Below, piece by piece: positions 1 through 7,168 of a stretch of 64,000 nucleotides of DNA. A program made the position numbers and the translations under genes. The DNA comes from Kitasatospora sp. NA04385 (GTDB taxonomy: Bacteria > Actinomycetota > Actinomycetes > Streptomycetales > Streptomycetaceae). The stretch is taken from positions 1,920,740-1,984,739 of the forward strand of contig NZ_CP054919.1 in NCBI RefSeq assembly GCF_013364235.1. Reading direction: 5' to 3'. The first letter of the stretch is position 1, and each line of letters starts with the position of its first letter. The notes beneath the pieces were generated by a model, which saw only the letters and a list, made by a program, of their open reading frames with translations, was not told the origin of the DNA and did not search any database.

Positions 1-88
1 CGCCGGGGGCTCGGGGAGCGGCGAACCCCTCGCGGCCCGGGCCCCCGATTTCACCTCCCCTGCCGCCTGGAGTGTCGGCGGTGCTAAG

Positions 89-105
89 TTTGAACGGCGT
101 TCTAA
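89..105. promoter_or_regulatory. Palindromic operator upstream of the urease genes
   Basis: The sequence TTTGAACGGCGTTCTAA has the perfect core inverted repeat GAACG-G-CGTTC (92-102) about 47 bases before the ureAB start. Its size and symmetry resemble operators of TetR-type repressors. No regulator gene is present in this part of the window, so the binding protein, if any, is probably encoded just to the left. Seen: the palindrome. Inferred: operator function. Confidence 0.45.
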
Positions 106-151
106 CATCTGTACCGACCCCCTCCCCGCGACCCTCTCCGAGCGAGGCACC

Positions 152-895
152 GTGCGACTGACCCCCACTGAACGGGACCGGCTGCTGATCTTCACCGCGG
201 CCGAACTGGCCCGCGCCCGGCGGGCGCGGGGCCTGCGGCTGAACGTCCCCGAGGCGACCGCGCTGATCGCGGACACCGTCTGCGAGGCGGCCCGCGACGG
301 CCGCCGGCTGGCCGAGGCGATCGAGGCCGGGCGCGGCGTGCTGGGCGCCGACGACGTGCTGCCGGGCGTCGCGGACGTGGTGACCGTGGTGCAGGTGGAG
401 GCGGTGTTCGAGGACGGGACGCGGCTGGCGGTGGTCACCGACCCGTTCCGCGGCGCGGGCTCGCTGGGCCCGGACGCGCCGGGCGCGGCGCTGCCCGGCG
501 CCGGGACGGGGTACGAGCCGGTGGAGGAGACCCTGCTGCTGCCGGTGCACAACACCGCCGCGGTGCCGATCTCGGTGACCTCGCACTTCCACTTCTTCGA
601 GTCGAACCCGCGGCTGGCCTTCGACCGGGCCGCCGCGTACGGCACCCACCTGGCGGTGCCGGCCGGCTCCTCGGTCCGCTTCGACCCGGGCGCCACCGTC
701 GAGGTCGGCCTGGTGCCGATCGGCGGGGCCCGGGTGGCGATCGGCTTCGCGGGCCTGGTGGACGGCCCGCTGGACGCGCCGGGCGCGAAGGACGCGGCAC
801 TGGCGAAGGCCCGGGCGACCGGCTACCTGACCGAGTTCGACGACACCGACGACACCTTCGACAGCGCCTTCGACGACGCCGGGCCCGCGCAGTGA
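152..895 (+). CDS. ureAB: Urease subunit gamma/beta fusion
   Basis: Cytoplasmic structural subunit of urease, which hydrolyses urea to ammonia and carbamate. Residues 1-100 are the gamma (UreA) domain, opening MRLTPTERDRLLIFTAAELA and containing LNVPEATALIAD. After a short glycine/proline-rich linker, residues ~130-230 form the beta (UreB) domain with VTSHFHFFESNPRLAFDR and the GATVEVGLVPIGG strand. Gamma-beta fusions are known in some actinobacteria and Helicobacter. The start is GTG. ureC follows after 73 bases, so the two are probably one operon with agmatine deiminase. No ureD/E/F/G accessory genes lie in the window, so nickel insertion would need factors encoded elsewhere. Confidence 0.95.
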   Translation: MRLTPTERDRLLIFTAAELARARRARGLRLNVPEATALIADTVCEAARDGRRLAEAIEAGRGVLGADDVLPGVADVVTVVQVEAVFEDGTRLAVVTDPFRGAGSLGPDAPGAALPGAGTGYEPVEETLLLPVHNTAAVPISVTSHFHFFESNPRLAFDRAAAYGTHLAVPAGSSVRFDPGATVEVGLVPIGGARVAIGFAGLVDGPLDAPGAKDAALAKARATGYLTEFDDTDDTFDSAFDDAGPAQ

Positions 896-968
896 CCGCC
901 CGGCGCCCCGCCGCTCCGGCCCCCGCCCCGACCGCCCCGGCCCCCTCGACCGCCCGGAAGGACCCCGC

Positions 969-2690
969 ATGAGCGCCATCACCCCGCACGACTACATCTC
1001 GGTGCACGGCCCGCGCGCGGGCGACCGGGTCCGGCTCGGCGACTCCGGGCTGATCGTCCGGGTCGAGTCCGACTCGCAGGCCCCGGGCGACGAGTTCCTG
1101 GCCGGCTTCGGCAAGACCGCCCGGGACGGCCTGCACCTGAAGCCCGCCGCCGTCCGGGAGACCTGCGACGTGGTGGTCTCCAACGTGCTGGTGATCGACG
1201 CGGTGCAGGGCGTCCGGAAGACCTCGATCGGCATCCGGGCGGGCCGGATCGCGGCGATCGGCCGAGCCGGCAACCCGGACACCCTGGACGGGGTGGAGGT
1301 GGTGGTCGGCACCGGCACCACCATCGTCTCCGGCGAGGGCCTGATCGCCACCGCGGGCGCCGTCGACACCCACGTGCACCTGCTCTCCCCGCGGATCATG
1401 GAGGCCTCGCTCGCCTCCGGGGTGACCACGATCATCGGCCAGGAGTTCGGCCCGGTCTGGGGCGTCGGCGTCAACTCCCCGTGGGCGCTGCGGCACGCCT
1501 TCAACGCCTTCGACGCCTGGCCGGTCAACATCGGCTTCCTGGGCCGCGGTTCGTCCTCCGACCCGGCCCCGCTGGTGGAGGCGCTGGCCGAGGGCGGCGC
1601 CTCCGGCTTCAAGGTGCACGAGGACATGGGCGCGCACACCCGGGCGCTGGACACCGCGCTGCGGGTCGCCGAGGAGTACGACGTCCAGGTCGCCCTGCAC
1701 ACCGACGGGCTGAACGAGTGCCTGTCGGTGGAGGACACCCTCGCGGTGCTGGAGGGCCGCACCATCCACGCCTTCCACATCGAGGGCTGCGGCGGCGGCC
1801 ACGTGCCGAACGTGCTGAAGATGGCGGGCGTGGAGAACGTCATCGGCTCCTCCACCAACCCCACCCTCCCGTTCGGCCGGGACGCGCTGGGCGAGCACTA
1901 CGACATGATCGTCTCCGCCCACGACCTCAAGCCCGACCTGCCCGGCGACGCCGCGATGGCCCGGGACCGGATCCGGGCCGGGACGATGGGCGCCGAGGAC
2001 GTGCTGCACGACCTGGGCGTCATCGGCATCACCTCCTCCGACGCCCAGGGCATGGGCCGGGCCGGCGAGACGGTGCGCCGCACCTTCGCGATGGCCGGGA
2101 AGATGAAGGCCGAGCTCGGCCCGCTGGACGGCACCGGCTCGTACGGAACGGCCGAGGGCGGCGACGACAACGAGCGGGTGCTGCGCTACGTCGCCAAGCT
2201 GACCATCAACCCGGCGATCGCGCACGGCCTCTCGCACGAGATCGGCTCGCTGGAGGTCGGCAAGCTGGCCGACATCGTGCTGTGGCGCCCCGACCACTTC
2301 GGCGCCAAGCCGCAGCTGGTCCTCAAGGCCGGCTTCCCCGCGTACGGCGTGGTCGGCGACCCGAACGCCTCCACCGACCGCTGCGAACCGCTCGTCCTGG
2401 GCCCGCAGTTCGGCGCGCACGGCGCCACCGCCGCGGACCTCTCGGTGGCGTTCGTCGCCCAGGCCGCCGCCGACTCCGCCTACCTGGACGTCGCGGCCGA
2501 CCAACTCCCCACCCGCAGGCGGCGGGTGGGCGTGCGCGGCACCCGCGGCATCGGCCCGCGCTCGATGCTGCGCAACGGCCGGATCGGGCGGGTCGACGTC
2601 TCCGCGACCGGCCTGGTCTCGCTGGACGGCGAGCCGCTGCGCTCGGCGCCCGCCGACTCGGTCTCGCTCAGCCGCCTCTACTTCCTCTGA
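969..2690 (+). CDS. ureC: Urease subunit alpha, variant flap
   Basis: Catalytic subunit of urease, 573 residues, the usual length. The nickel ligands are recognisable: His135/His137 in VDTHVHLL, the lysine to be carbamylated Lys215 with His217 in GFKVHED, the histidines of ALHTDGLNE and GCGGGH, and the aspartate of SSDAQGMGR (~358). The mobile flap is unusual. Aligning DMIVSAHDLKPDL with the canonical flap puts Ala317 where most ureases have the conserved flap cysteine (Cys319 of Klebsiella), while the neighbouring catalytic His (318) is kept. It lies between ureAB and agmatine deiminase, suggesting use of urea or guanidino-compound nitrogen. It could be a second, divergent urease of the strain. 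Identity is certain; activity is inferred. Confidence 0.95.
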   Translation: MSAITPHDYISVHGPRAGDRVRLGDSGLIVRVESDSQAPGDEFLAGFGKTARDGLHLKPAAVRETCDVVVSNVLVIDAVQGVRKTSIGIRAGRIAAIGRAGNPDTLDGVEVVVGTGTTIVSGEGLIATAGAVDTHVHLLSPRIMEASLASGVTTIIGQEFGPVWGVGVNSPWALRHAFNAFDAWPVNIGFLGRGSSSDPAPLVEALAEGGASGFKVHEDMGAHTRALDTALRVAEEYDVQVALHTDGLNECLSVEDTLAVLEGRTIHAFHIEGCGGGHVPNVLKMAGVENVIGSSTNPTLPFGRDALGEHYDMIVSAHDLKPDLPGDAAMARDRIRAGTMGAEDVLHDLGVIGITSSDAQGMGRAGETVRRTFAMAGKMKAELGPLDGTGSYGTAEGGDDNERVLRYVAKLTINPAIAHGLSHEIGSLEVGKLADIVLWRPDHFGAKPQLVLKAGFPAYGVVGDPNASTDRCEPLVLGPQFGAHGATAADLSVAFVAQAAADSAYLDVAADQLPTRRRRVGVRGTRGIGPRSMLRNGRIGRVDVSATGLVSLDGEPLRSAPADSVSLSRLYFL

Positions 2691-2737
2691 CCGCACCCAC
2701 CGCAGAACTCCCTTCCCCCGCTTAGGACTCCCCCCTC

Positions 2738-3784
2738 ATGAGCAGCTCCCCCACCCCCGCCGCGCTCGGCTTCCGGATGCCCGCCGAGTGGCACCCGCAC
2801 GAGCGCACCTGGATGGCCTTCCCCACCGCCAACCCGACCTTCGACGGCGCCGAGCAGCTGGACGCCGCCCGCCGCGCCTGGGCGGAGGTCGCCAACACGG
2901 TCGTCCGCTACGAGCCGGTCACCCTGGTGGTCAACACCGGCGAGGGCGAGGCCGCCCGCCGCTACCTCGCCCCCGAGGTGGAGATCGTCGAACGGCCGCT
3001 GAACGACGCCTGGATGCGCGACATCGGCCCGTCCTTCCTGATCGGCGAGGACGGCGAACTCGCCGCCGCCGACTGGGTGTTCAACGGCTGGGGCGCGCAG
3101 TCCTGGGCCCGCTGGGACAAGGACCAGGACATCGCCGAGCACGTCGCCGGGCTGACCGGCGTGCGGCGCTTCGCCTCCCGGCTGGTCAACGAGGGCGGCG
3201 GCATCCACGTCGACGGCGAGGGCACCGTCCTGGTCACCGACACCGTGCAGCTCGGCGAGGGCCGCAACGCCGACTGGACCCGCGAGCAGGTCGAGGCGGA
3301 GCTCCACGCCCACCTGGGCACCAGCAAGGCGATCTGGCTGCCGCGCGGACTGACCCGCGACTACGACGAGTTCGGCACCCGCGGCCACATCGACATCGTC
3401 GCCGCCTTCGTCCGCCCGGGCACCGTGGTGGTCCACTCCCAGCCCGACCCGGCCCACCCGGACCACGCCGTCTGCCAGGAGCTCGCCGACCTGCTGCGCG
3501 CCGCCACCGACGCCCGCGGCCGCACCCTCGAAGTGATCGAACTCCCGGCCCCCACCGTGCTGTTCGACGAGGACGGCGAACCGGTCGACTACTCCTACAT
3601 CAACCACTACGTGGCCAACGGCACCGTCGTGCTGTGCGCCTTCGACGACCCGCGCGACGAGCAGGCCAAGGCGATCCTGGAGAAGGCCTACCCCGGCCGC
3701 ACCGTCGAACTGGTCGACGCCCGCGAGATCTTCGCCAACGGCGGCGGCATCCACTGCATCACCCAGCAGCAGCCGCGCGCCTAA
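2738..3784 (+). CDS. aguA: Agmatine deiminase family protein
   Basis: 348-residue protein of the peptidyl-arginine/agmatine deiminase family (PAD_porph fold), hydrolysing agmatine to N-carbamoylputrescine and ammonia in the cytoplasm. The N-terminus MPAEWHPHERTWMAFPT, the motif NDAWMRDIGPSF, NEGGGIHVDGEG, TRGHIDIV and the C-terminal GGGIHCITQQQP with the catalytic cysteine (about residue 339) are all present. It follows ureC by 47 bases and probably shares its transcript. The last codons and stop overlap a 19-bp sequence repeated 3.17 kb downstream, making its 3' end a likely integration site. Substrate assignment within the family is by motif only. Confidence 0.93.
   Translation: MSSSPTPAALGFRMPAEWHPHERTWMAFPTANPTFDGAEQLDAARRAWAEVANTVVRYEPVTLVVNTGEGEAARRYLAPEVEIVERPLNDAWMRDIGPSFLIGEDGELAAADWVFNGWGAQSWARWDKDQDIAEHVAGLTGVRRFASRLVNEGGGIHVDGEGTVLVTDTVQLGEGRNADWTREQVEAELHAHLGTSKAIWLPRGLTRDYDEFGTRGHIDIVAAFVRPGTVVVHSQPDPAHPDHAVCQELADLLRAATDARGRTLEVIELPAPTVLFDEDGEPVDYSYINHYVANGTVVLCAFDDPRDEQAKAILEKAYPGRTVELVDAREIFANGGGIHCITQQQPRA
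3764..3784. repeat. Left att-like direct repeat at the aguA 3' end
   Basis: CAGCAGCAGCCGCGCGCCT (3764-3782) plus the stop codon. It matches 6934-6952 at 18 of 19 positions, and both copies end in a stop codon (TAA here, TGA there). An integrated element that restores the 3' end of its target gene gives this pattern. No integrase is visible between the copies. Confidence 0.5.
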
Positions 3785-3786
3785 TG

Positions 3787-3819
3787 TTTCGGCAGGTCAA
3801 GCGCTCCGACCTGCCGAAA
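3787..3819. terminator. Hairpin after aguA
   Basis: Perfect 12-bp inverted repeat TTTCGGCAGGTC / GACCTGCCGAAA with a 9-base loop, two bases after the aguA stop. There is no U-tract, as is usual in streptomycetes. It would end the urease-agmatine deiminase transcript and can also serve the leftward operon. Confidence 0.7.
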
Positions 3820-3907
3820 TGACATTTCGGACCTTGCAGCTCCTGGCGGAAGGCGGCGGGATCTGGAGGTAGGTTTCCGAGATCGCCTCCCAGCCTCTCC
3901 CAATCGA

Positions 3908-4312
3908 TCAAGAATCCGCATCGAGGTCGGGTTGTCGTGCACTTGGGGGCGCCCGGTGCAACCCGACCTCGACAGCCCGCGGGAGGGGGTCCCGTCTCCC
4001 CTCCCGTCTCCACCCTCCGCCGGAGCCCGAGCCCCCTCGCCGAGTGCCTACCTCGTCGTCGCCGACGCGCCAGGGGTGCCGCTGTGGCAGTTGTTCCGCG
4101 ACGGGGGCGAGTAGCCACGCCAGCCCGTAGTGCCGGTTGAGCCCGGCGGCATCGCGCTCAGCGACCCCACGGCTGATGTACCACTGCGGCTCACCCATCG
4201 ACTGCACCCAGGTGCCGTCCGGCCGGCGGATGCCCCACAGTGGCGCGCCGTCCGGACCGCGCCGCAGTTCCTCGATCCGGTGGACGGCCCGCACCGTCTG
4301 GCGGGCGGTCAC
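3908..4312 (-). CDS. Hypothetical protein, third gene of coupled trio
   Basis: 134-residue protein of unknown function. The start chosen is the GTG at 4310-4312, overlapping the stop of the upstream gene as GTGA. Residues 1-75 look like a real folded domain, with the stretches PDGAPLWGIRRPDGTWVQSM and YGLAWLLAPVAEQL. The tail after about residue 85 is Arg/Gly/Ser-rich and looks disordered or frame-altered. It is the last gene of a three-gene operon running away from the HTH regulator at 5117. I recognise no family. The 4-base overlaps suggest the trio acts together. Confidence 0.6.
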   Translation of the reverse strand: MTARQTVRAVHRIEELRRGPDGAPLWGIRRPDGTWVQSMGEPQWYISRGVAERDAAGLNRHYGLAWLLAPVAEQLPQRHPWRVGDDEVGTRRGGSGSGGGWRREGRRDPLPRAVEVGLHRAPPSARQPDLDADS

Positions 4313-4587
4313 GTCGGCTGCCCGGTGCAGGTGGCGGTGTGGAACTCCGCCCACAGGTCCCGGCGGTCGTCGATGCCGGACGAGCTGTGGCCGCCGAACC
4401 GAGTAGCGGCGCGTGCCAGGTGCTGCACGATCTCGCCCTCGACCAGCCGGTCTGCGCCGGCCAGGTCGACCCGGATGCGGGAGCACCCGCAGTCGAGCTG
4501 CTCCACCGGCACTTCCCCGTCCAGCAACGCGGCAACGACGGCGGCCTGCTCGAAGACCTCCCGCGCGACCGGGTCCACGCCGTTCAT
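4309..4587 (-). CDS. Hypothetical protein, second gene of coupled trio
   Basis: 92-residue cytoplasmic-looking protein starting MNGVDPVAREVFEQAAVVAA, with an acidic helical first half, a CGC motif in QLDCGCSRIRVDL (about residues 32-34), and the closing segment RDLWAEFHTATC. It overlaps its upstream neighbour by ATGA (4584-4587) and its downstream neighbour by GTGA (4309-4312). No known domain is recognised. Reading frame choice rests on the double overlap and on the amino acid composition compared with the other frames. Confidence 0.62.
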   Translation of the reverse strand: MNGVDPVAREVFEQAAVVAALLDGEVPVEQLDCGCSRIRVDLAGADRLVEGEIVQHLARAATRFGGHSSSGIDDRRDLWAEFHTATCTGQPT

Positions 4588-4967
4588 CCGGCACACGCGA
4601 GACGAACCTCGCGACTGCGCCCGTCCATCACGAACGCCAACCGCTGCGGCCCCCGTGCAAGGTGCCCCGCCAACAACCCGGGGTCGTGCAGCAACACCCG
4701 GTACGCCTCGGCCTGGTCCCACCCCAGCGGCAACGTCCGGAGCACGGCCCACAGAGCCTGTCCGGCTTCCTTCACCGTCGGGTAGGTGCGTTCGCCCATG
4801 ACGCCCGGGATCTGCACGATGCAGGCGCCCGTCTCGGGTTCGAGAGCGGGGTCGGTGCCGGAGACGCACCGCGCGCACTGGCCGCACGGCCGGTGCGGAA
4901 CATCGGCGGCATCGCCGACCGGCCACTCGATGCGGGGCCTGCGGCCCTGCCTGGTCTTCTCGGCCAT
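4584..4967 (-). CDS. Cysteine-containing hypothetical protein, first gene of coupled trio
   Basis: 127-residue protein starting MAEKTRQGRRPRIEWPVGD. The ATG at 4967 is preferred over an upstream ATG at 5012 because AGGGG lies 6 bases before it. A cluster CGQCARC near residue 28, with another Cys about 17 residues later, could bind a metal or be redox-active. The rest, with YPTVKEAGQALWAVLRTLP and AYRVLLHDPGLLAGHLAR, is predicted helical. It heads an operon divergent from the HTH/DUF5919 regulator, with a palindrome in the shared intergenic region. Function unknown. Confidence 0.65.
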   Translation of the reverse strand: MAEKTRQGRRPRIEWPVGDAADVPHRPCGQCARCVSGTDPALEPETGACIVQIPGVMGERTYPTVKEAGQALWAVLRTLPLGWDQAEAYRVLLHDPGLLAGHLARGPQRLAFVMDGRSREVRLACAG

Positions 4968-5081
4968 GATGATCCCCTGTCGCATGCGGACGAAGGCGGC
5001 ACCGAGCGCCATGTCTGGCCGCCGATCTGCCGCATCATCAGAATCGGCTGAATGCCCACGCAGGGCGATATCACGCCGGTG

Positions 5082-5096
5082 ATCTCACCGTGAGAT
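5082..5096. promoter_or_regulatory. Palindromic operator between the divergent island genes
   Basis: Perfect inverted repeat ATCTCAC-C-GTGAGAT, overlapped on its left by a near-repeat GATATCAC...GTGATCTC (5067-5086). It lies 20 bases before the regulator start at 5117 and 115 bases before the leftward operon. It is the best candidate binding site for the HTH protein encoded next to it. Confidence 0.5.
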
Positions 5097-5116
5097 AGCT
5101 CTGCCGGAGGTTGACC

Positions 5117-5968
5117 GTGAGCAGTCCGCCCGCCCTGATGCCCCTGTCGCTGCCCGATGCGGCCTGGCGGCACTCGGACGTCCGCCATGCTCTGATCGAC
5201 CGGCAGATGGGCGCCCTGCTGCGCTGGGTGCAGCACCACACCGGCGCCAGCCGGGGACGCATCGCCATGGCCATCGGCATGACGCAGTCCCGTGTCAACG
5301 AGATCATGAACGGGCGCAGAGAGGTCCACAGGCTCGACGTGTTCGAGCGGATCGCGGAGGGCCTGACCATGCCGGACAGCGCCCGCCAGGTGCTCGGCCT
5401 CGCCGCCCGTCAGCGGGCGAGCGCGGTGGCGTTCGACCTCGCCGCATGGCCGGAGATCGTCCGCGTCTACAGCGCCCAGGACGCCGCGGCTGCCGAGATC
5501 CAGCACGCCGCCCGGGCCACCGGCGAGATCGACGTCCTGGCCGTCCGCGGACTCGGCCTCCTCGGCCTCTCCAACAGCCTCCTGCGCCCCCACCTCGACC
5601 GCGACGGCGACGCCCCGCCGCGCCTGCGCGTGCTGCTGCTCGACCCGGACAGTCCGGCCGCCCGGCAGCGGGCCGTCGAGATCGGCGAATCAACCGAATC
5701 CCTGTCCAGCGGCATCCGCACCGCGGAGGCCCGGCTGCGCGAACTGGCGGACGCCGGTGGCGGGGTGGAGGTGTACCGGTACCGGACGCTGCCGGTCTGG
5801 CGGGTCATCAGGCTCGGCCCGGTGCTGTACGTCGGCGCGTTCGACGTCGGCCGGGAGGGGCACGAGTCCGCGACGTACAAGCTGGTCCGTACCCCCGGAG
5901 GCCCCTTGTGGGCGGGGTTCCGCAGGCTGTTTGATGCCCTGGTCGAGGACAGCACCCGCATCATCTGA
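5117..5968 (+). CDS. HTH (XRE-type) regulator with DUF5919-like sensor domain
   Basis: 283-residue cytoplasmic protein. GTG at 5117 is preferred because GGAGG lies 6 bases upstream; a TTG at 5111 abuts that site. Residues ~25-95 are a helix-turn-helix of XRE type, with RIAMAIGMTQSRVNEIMNGR as the recognition region. After a linker, residues ~130-275 form an alpha/beta domain (EIDVLAVRGLGLL, LRVLLLDPDSPAARQRAVEI, VEVYRYRTLPVWRVI, GPVLYVGAFD) resembling DUF5919, sometimes compared to phospholipase-D-like folds. The gene is 11 bases from a CYTH protein and divergent from three small genes, with a palindrome between. Regulation of both units is inferred. The ligand of the C-terminal domain is unknown. 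Confidence 0.8.
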   Translation: MSSPPALMPLSLPDAAWRHSDVRHALIDRQMGALLRWVQHHTGASRGRIAMAIGMTQSRVNEIMNGRREVHRLDVFERIAEGLTMPDSARQVLGLAARQRASAVAFDLAAWPEIVRVYSAQDAAAAEIQHAARATGEIDVLAVRGLGLLGLSNSLLRPHLDRDGDAPPRLRVLLLDPDSPAARQRAVEIGESTESLSSGIRTAEARLRELADAGGGVEVYRYRTLPVWRVIRLGPVLYVGAFDVGREGHESATYKLVRTPGGPLWAGFRRLFDALVEDSTRII

Positions 5969-5979
5969 CGGAGGACCAG

Positions 5980-6543
5980 GTGGCCATCGAAGCCGAGCTG
6001 AAAGCGATCGTGCGCGACCCCGAGAGCGTGCTCGCCGCACTGGAGAAGACCGGCGGACCTGATCGGGTCGACGTCTACCAGGACACCTACTACGACGAGC
6101 CGGCGGGCGGCCTGATGGACGCCGATCGGGAGCTGCGCATCCGGACGGTGCACGGACCGGACTCCACCCGCACCGTGCTCACCTACAAGGGCGCCCGCGT
6201 GGATGCGGATTCCGGGTCGAAGCCGGAGTTCGAGACGAAGGTGGCCGACCCGGCCGCCGCTCACGAGATCTTCCGCGGTCTCGGGTACGTGCCTCGGATC
6301 GCCTTCGAGAAGCGGTGCCGGAACTACGACCTCACCGCCGATGGGCGCCAGGTGCTCGCCACGCTGGTCCGGGTGCCTGAGATCGACGGCACCTGGCTGG
6401 AGGTCGAGACGTCCGCCGCGGACGCGGCCGAACTGCCGGCCGCACTCGTCGTGGTGCGTGCCGTGCTGCACGGGCTCGGCATCGCCGACAGCGACCTCAC
6501 CACCGAGCTGTACACCGACGCGGTCGCAGCCGCTCGCCCGTAA
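5980..6543 (+). CDS. CYTH domain protein (class IV adenylate cyclase-like)
   Basis: 187-residue protein with the CYTH signature EAELK (ExExK) at residues 4-8, then YYDEP, ELRIRT, LTYKGA and EFETKV strands that line the triphosphate tunnel, and a late WLEVET motif. CYTH enzymes bind organic triphosphates and metal ions; members are CyaB adenylate cyclases, thiamine triphosphatases or inorganic triphosphatases, and sequence alone does not tell which. GTG start with GGAGG 5-9 bases upstream, 11 bases after the HTH/DUF5919 gene, so almost certainly co-transcribed. The pairing suggests that the enzyme makes or destroys a nucleotide signal read by the regulator; that is inference. Confidence 0.85.
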   Translation: MAIEAELKAIVRDPESVLAALEKTGGPDRVDVYQDTYYDEPAGGLMDADRELRIRTVHGPDSTRTVLTYKGARVDADSGSKPEFETKVADPAAAHEIFRGLGYVPRIAFEKRCRNYDLTADGRQVLATLVRVPEIDGTWLEVETSAADAAELPAALVVVRAVLHGLGIADSDLTTELYTDAVAAARP

Positions 6544-6560
6544 CCCGGACGCACAAAACC

Positions 6561-6586
6561 GCCCCGCCTCCCGAAGGAGACGGGGC
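6561..6586. terminator. Hairpin after the CYTH gene
   Basis: GCCCCGCCTCC / GGAGACGGGGC, 10 of 11 pairs with a CGAA loop, 17 bases after the CYTH stop and 8 bases before the end of the convergent pseudogene. It probably acts in both directions. Confidence 0.7.
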
Positions 6587-6594
6587 TGTGGTGT

Positions 6595-6948
6595 TCAGGG
6601 CCTGGTGACCAGGAAGGTTCGCCGGGCGATGCCAACTTCGACCAGTGCTGTCTCGCCCACCTCCGTCCAGCCCCTCCAATACGCGGCGCTACCGGGGTTT
6701 TCGCCAAGGCACTGGCAGTCGCAGTCGTCATGCTCTGCATCGCGGCAGCGGGTGTCGCACTTGCCGGTCGTCCGAAAGTCAATCGTCACCTTCACCGACC
6801 CGTAGCGTTCGGCCAACGCCTCGACAATGTCACGCATGTGGTTGCGGGCGATTGCCCAGCACTTGTCGGCCCGGTCCCAGCCTGGTCGAACCAGATCTCC
6901 CAGAACGCGGTGAATGAAGGCCAGGTTGTCCTTCAGCAACAGCCGCGC
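6595..6948 (-). pseudogene. C-terminal remnant of a Cys-rich accessory protein
   Basis: About 117 residues from ARLLLKDNLAFIHRVL to FLVTRP look like genuine protein, with a cysteine cluster in GKCDTRCRDAEHDDCDCQCL, then AYWRGWTEVGETALV. I remember streptomycete hypotheticals with similar C-terminal halves but longer N-termini. Upstream the frame stays open to 7434, but the translation turns into Arg/Pro/Gly low complexity and no plausible start or ribosome site is seen. The break falls at the right direct repeat (6934-6952), so the gene was probably truncated by the event that formed the island junction. Function unknown. Confidence 0.5.
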
Positions 6949-6954
6949 GCCTGA
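6934..6954. repeat. Right att-like direct repeat
   Basis: CAGCAACAGCCGCGCGCCT followed by GA, the second copy of the aguA 3'-end sequence (one mismatch in 19). If this is the displaced original aguA 3' end, the sequence to the right (from 6955) was the ancestral downstream flank of aguA. Confidence 0.5.
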
Positions 6955-7029
6955 CGCCCCCGCCCCGGCGGGTTCGCGCCGGGTACGGGCCCGACAGTGC
7001 ACGTACTGTCGCGGCCGGTGGGAACACTG

Positions 7030-7059
7030 CTCCCCGGTCGGCGGTTTCCGGCCGGGGAG
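7030..7059. terminator. Hairpin downstream of the 78-residue minus-strand gene
   Basis: CTCCCCGGTCGG pairs with the sequence ending CCGGGGAG (13 pairs including one G-U, about 4-base loop). It lies in the 200-base gap between the island junction and the gene ending at 7169. Nothing else is recognised in that gap. Confidence 0.5.
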
Positions 7060-7168
7060 GCCGTTTTCCGGCCGACTTTCCGCGCCGCCGGCCGCGGGCG
7101 CGGCGCACCCCCCGGCCCTTCCCGGCGGCGTCGGCGCGGGCGGCGCCCGCTCCGCCGGCGGTCGGGGA

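Larger units (their letters stand above)
3785..6933. mobile_element. Putative 3.1-kb accessory island between direct repeats
   Basis: This block begins right after the aguA stop codon and ends at the second copy of the aguA 3'-end repeat. It looks less GC-extreme than its surroundings and contains only accessory-type genes: three coupled small proteins on the minus strand, an HTH/DUF5919-like regulator with a CYTH partner on the plus strand, and a truncated gene that loses homology-like sequence exactly at the right repeat. No integrase, transposase or replication gene is seen, so it would be a remnant or a passively mobilised cassette. The boundary is inferred from the repeat alone. Confidence 0.4.

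Noticed and set aside
435-2696. Very long minus-strand open frame across the urease genes
   Set aside because: Antisense shadow of ureC; composition is Val/Arg/Gly-Asp rich with no motif, and many similar shadows exist opposite other GC-rich genes.
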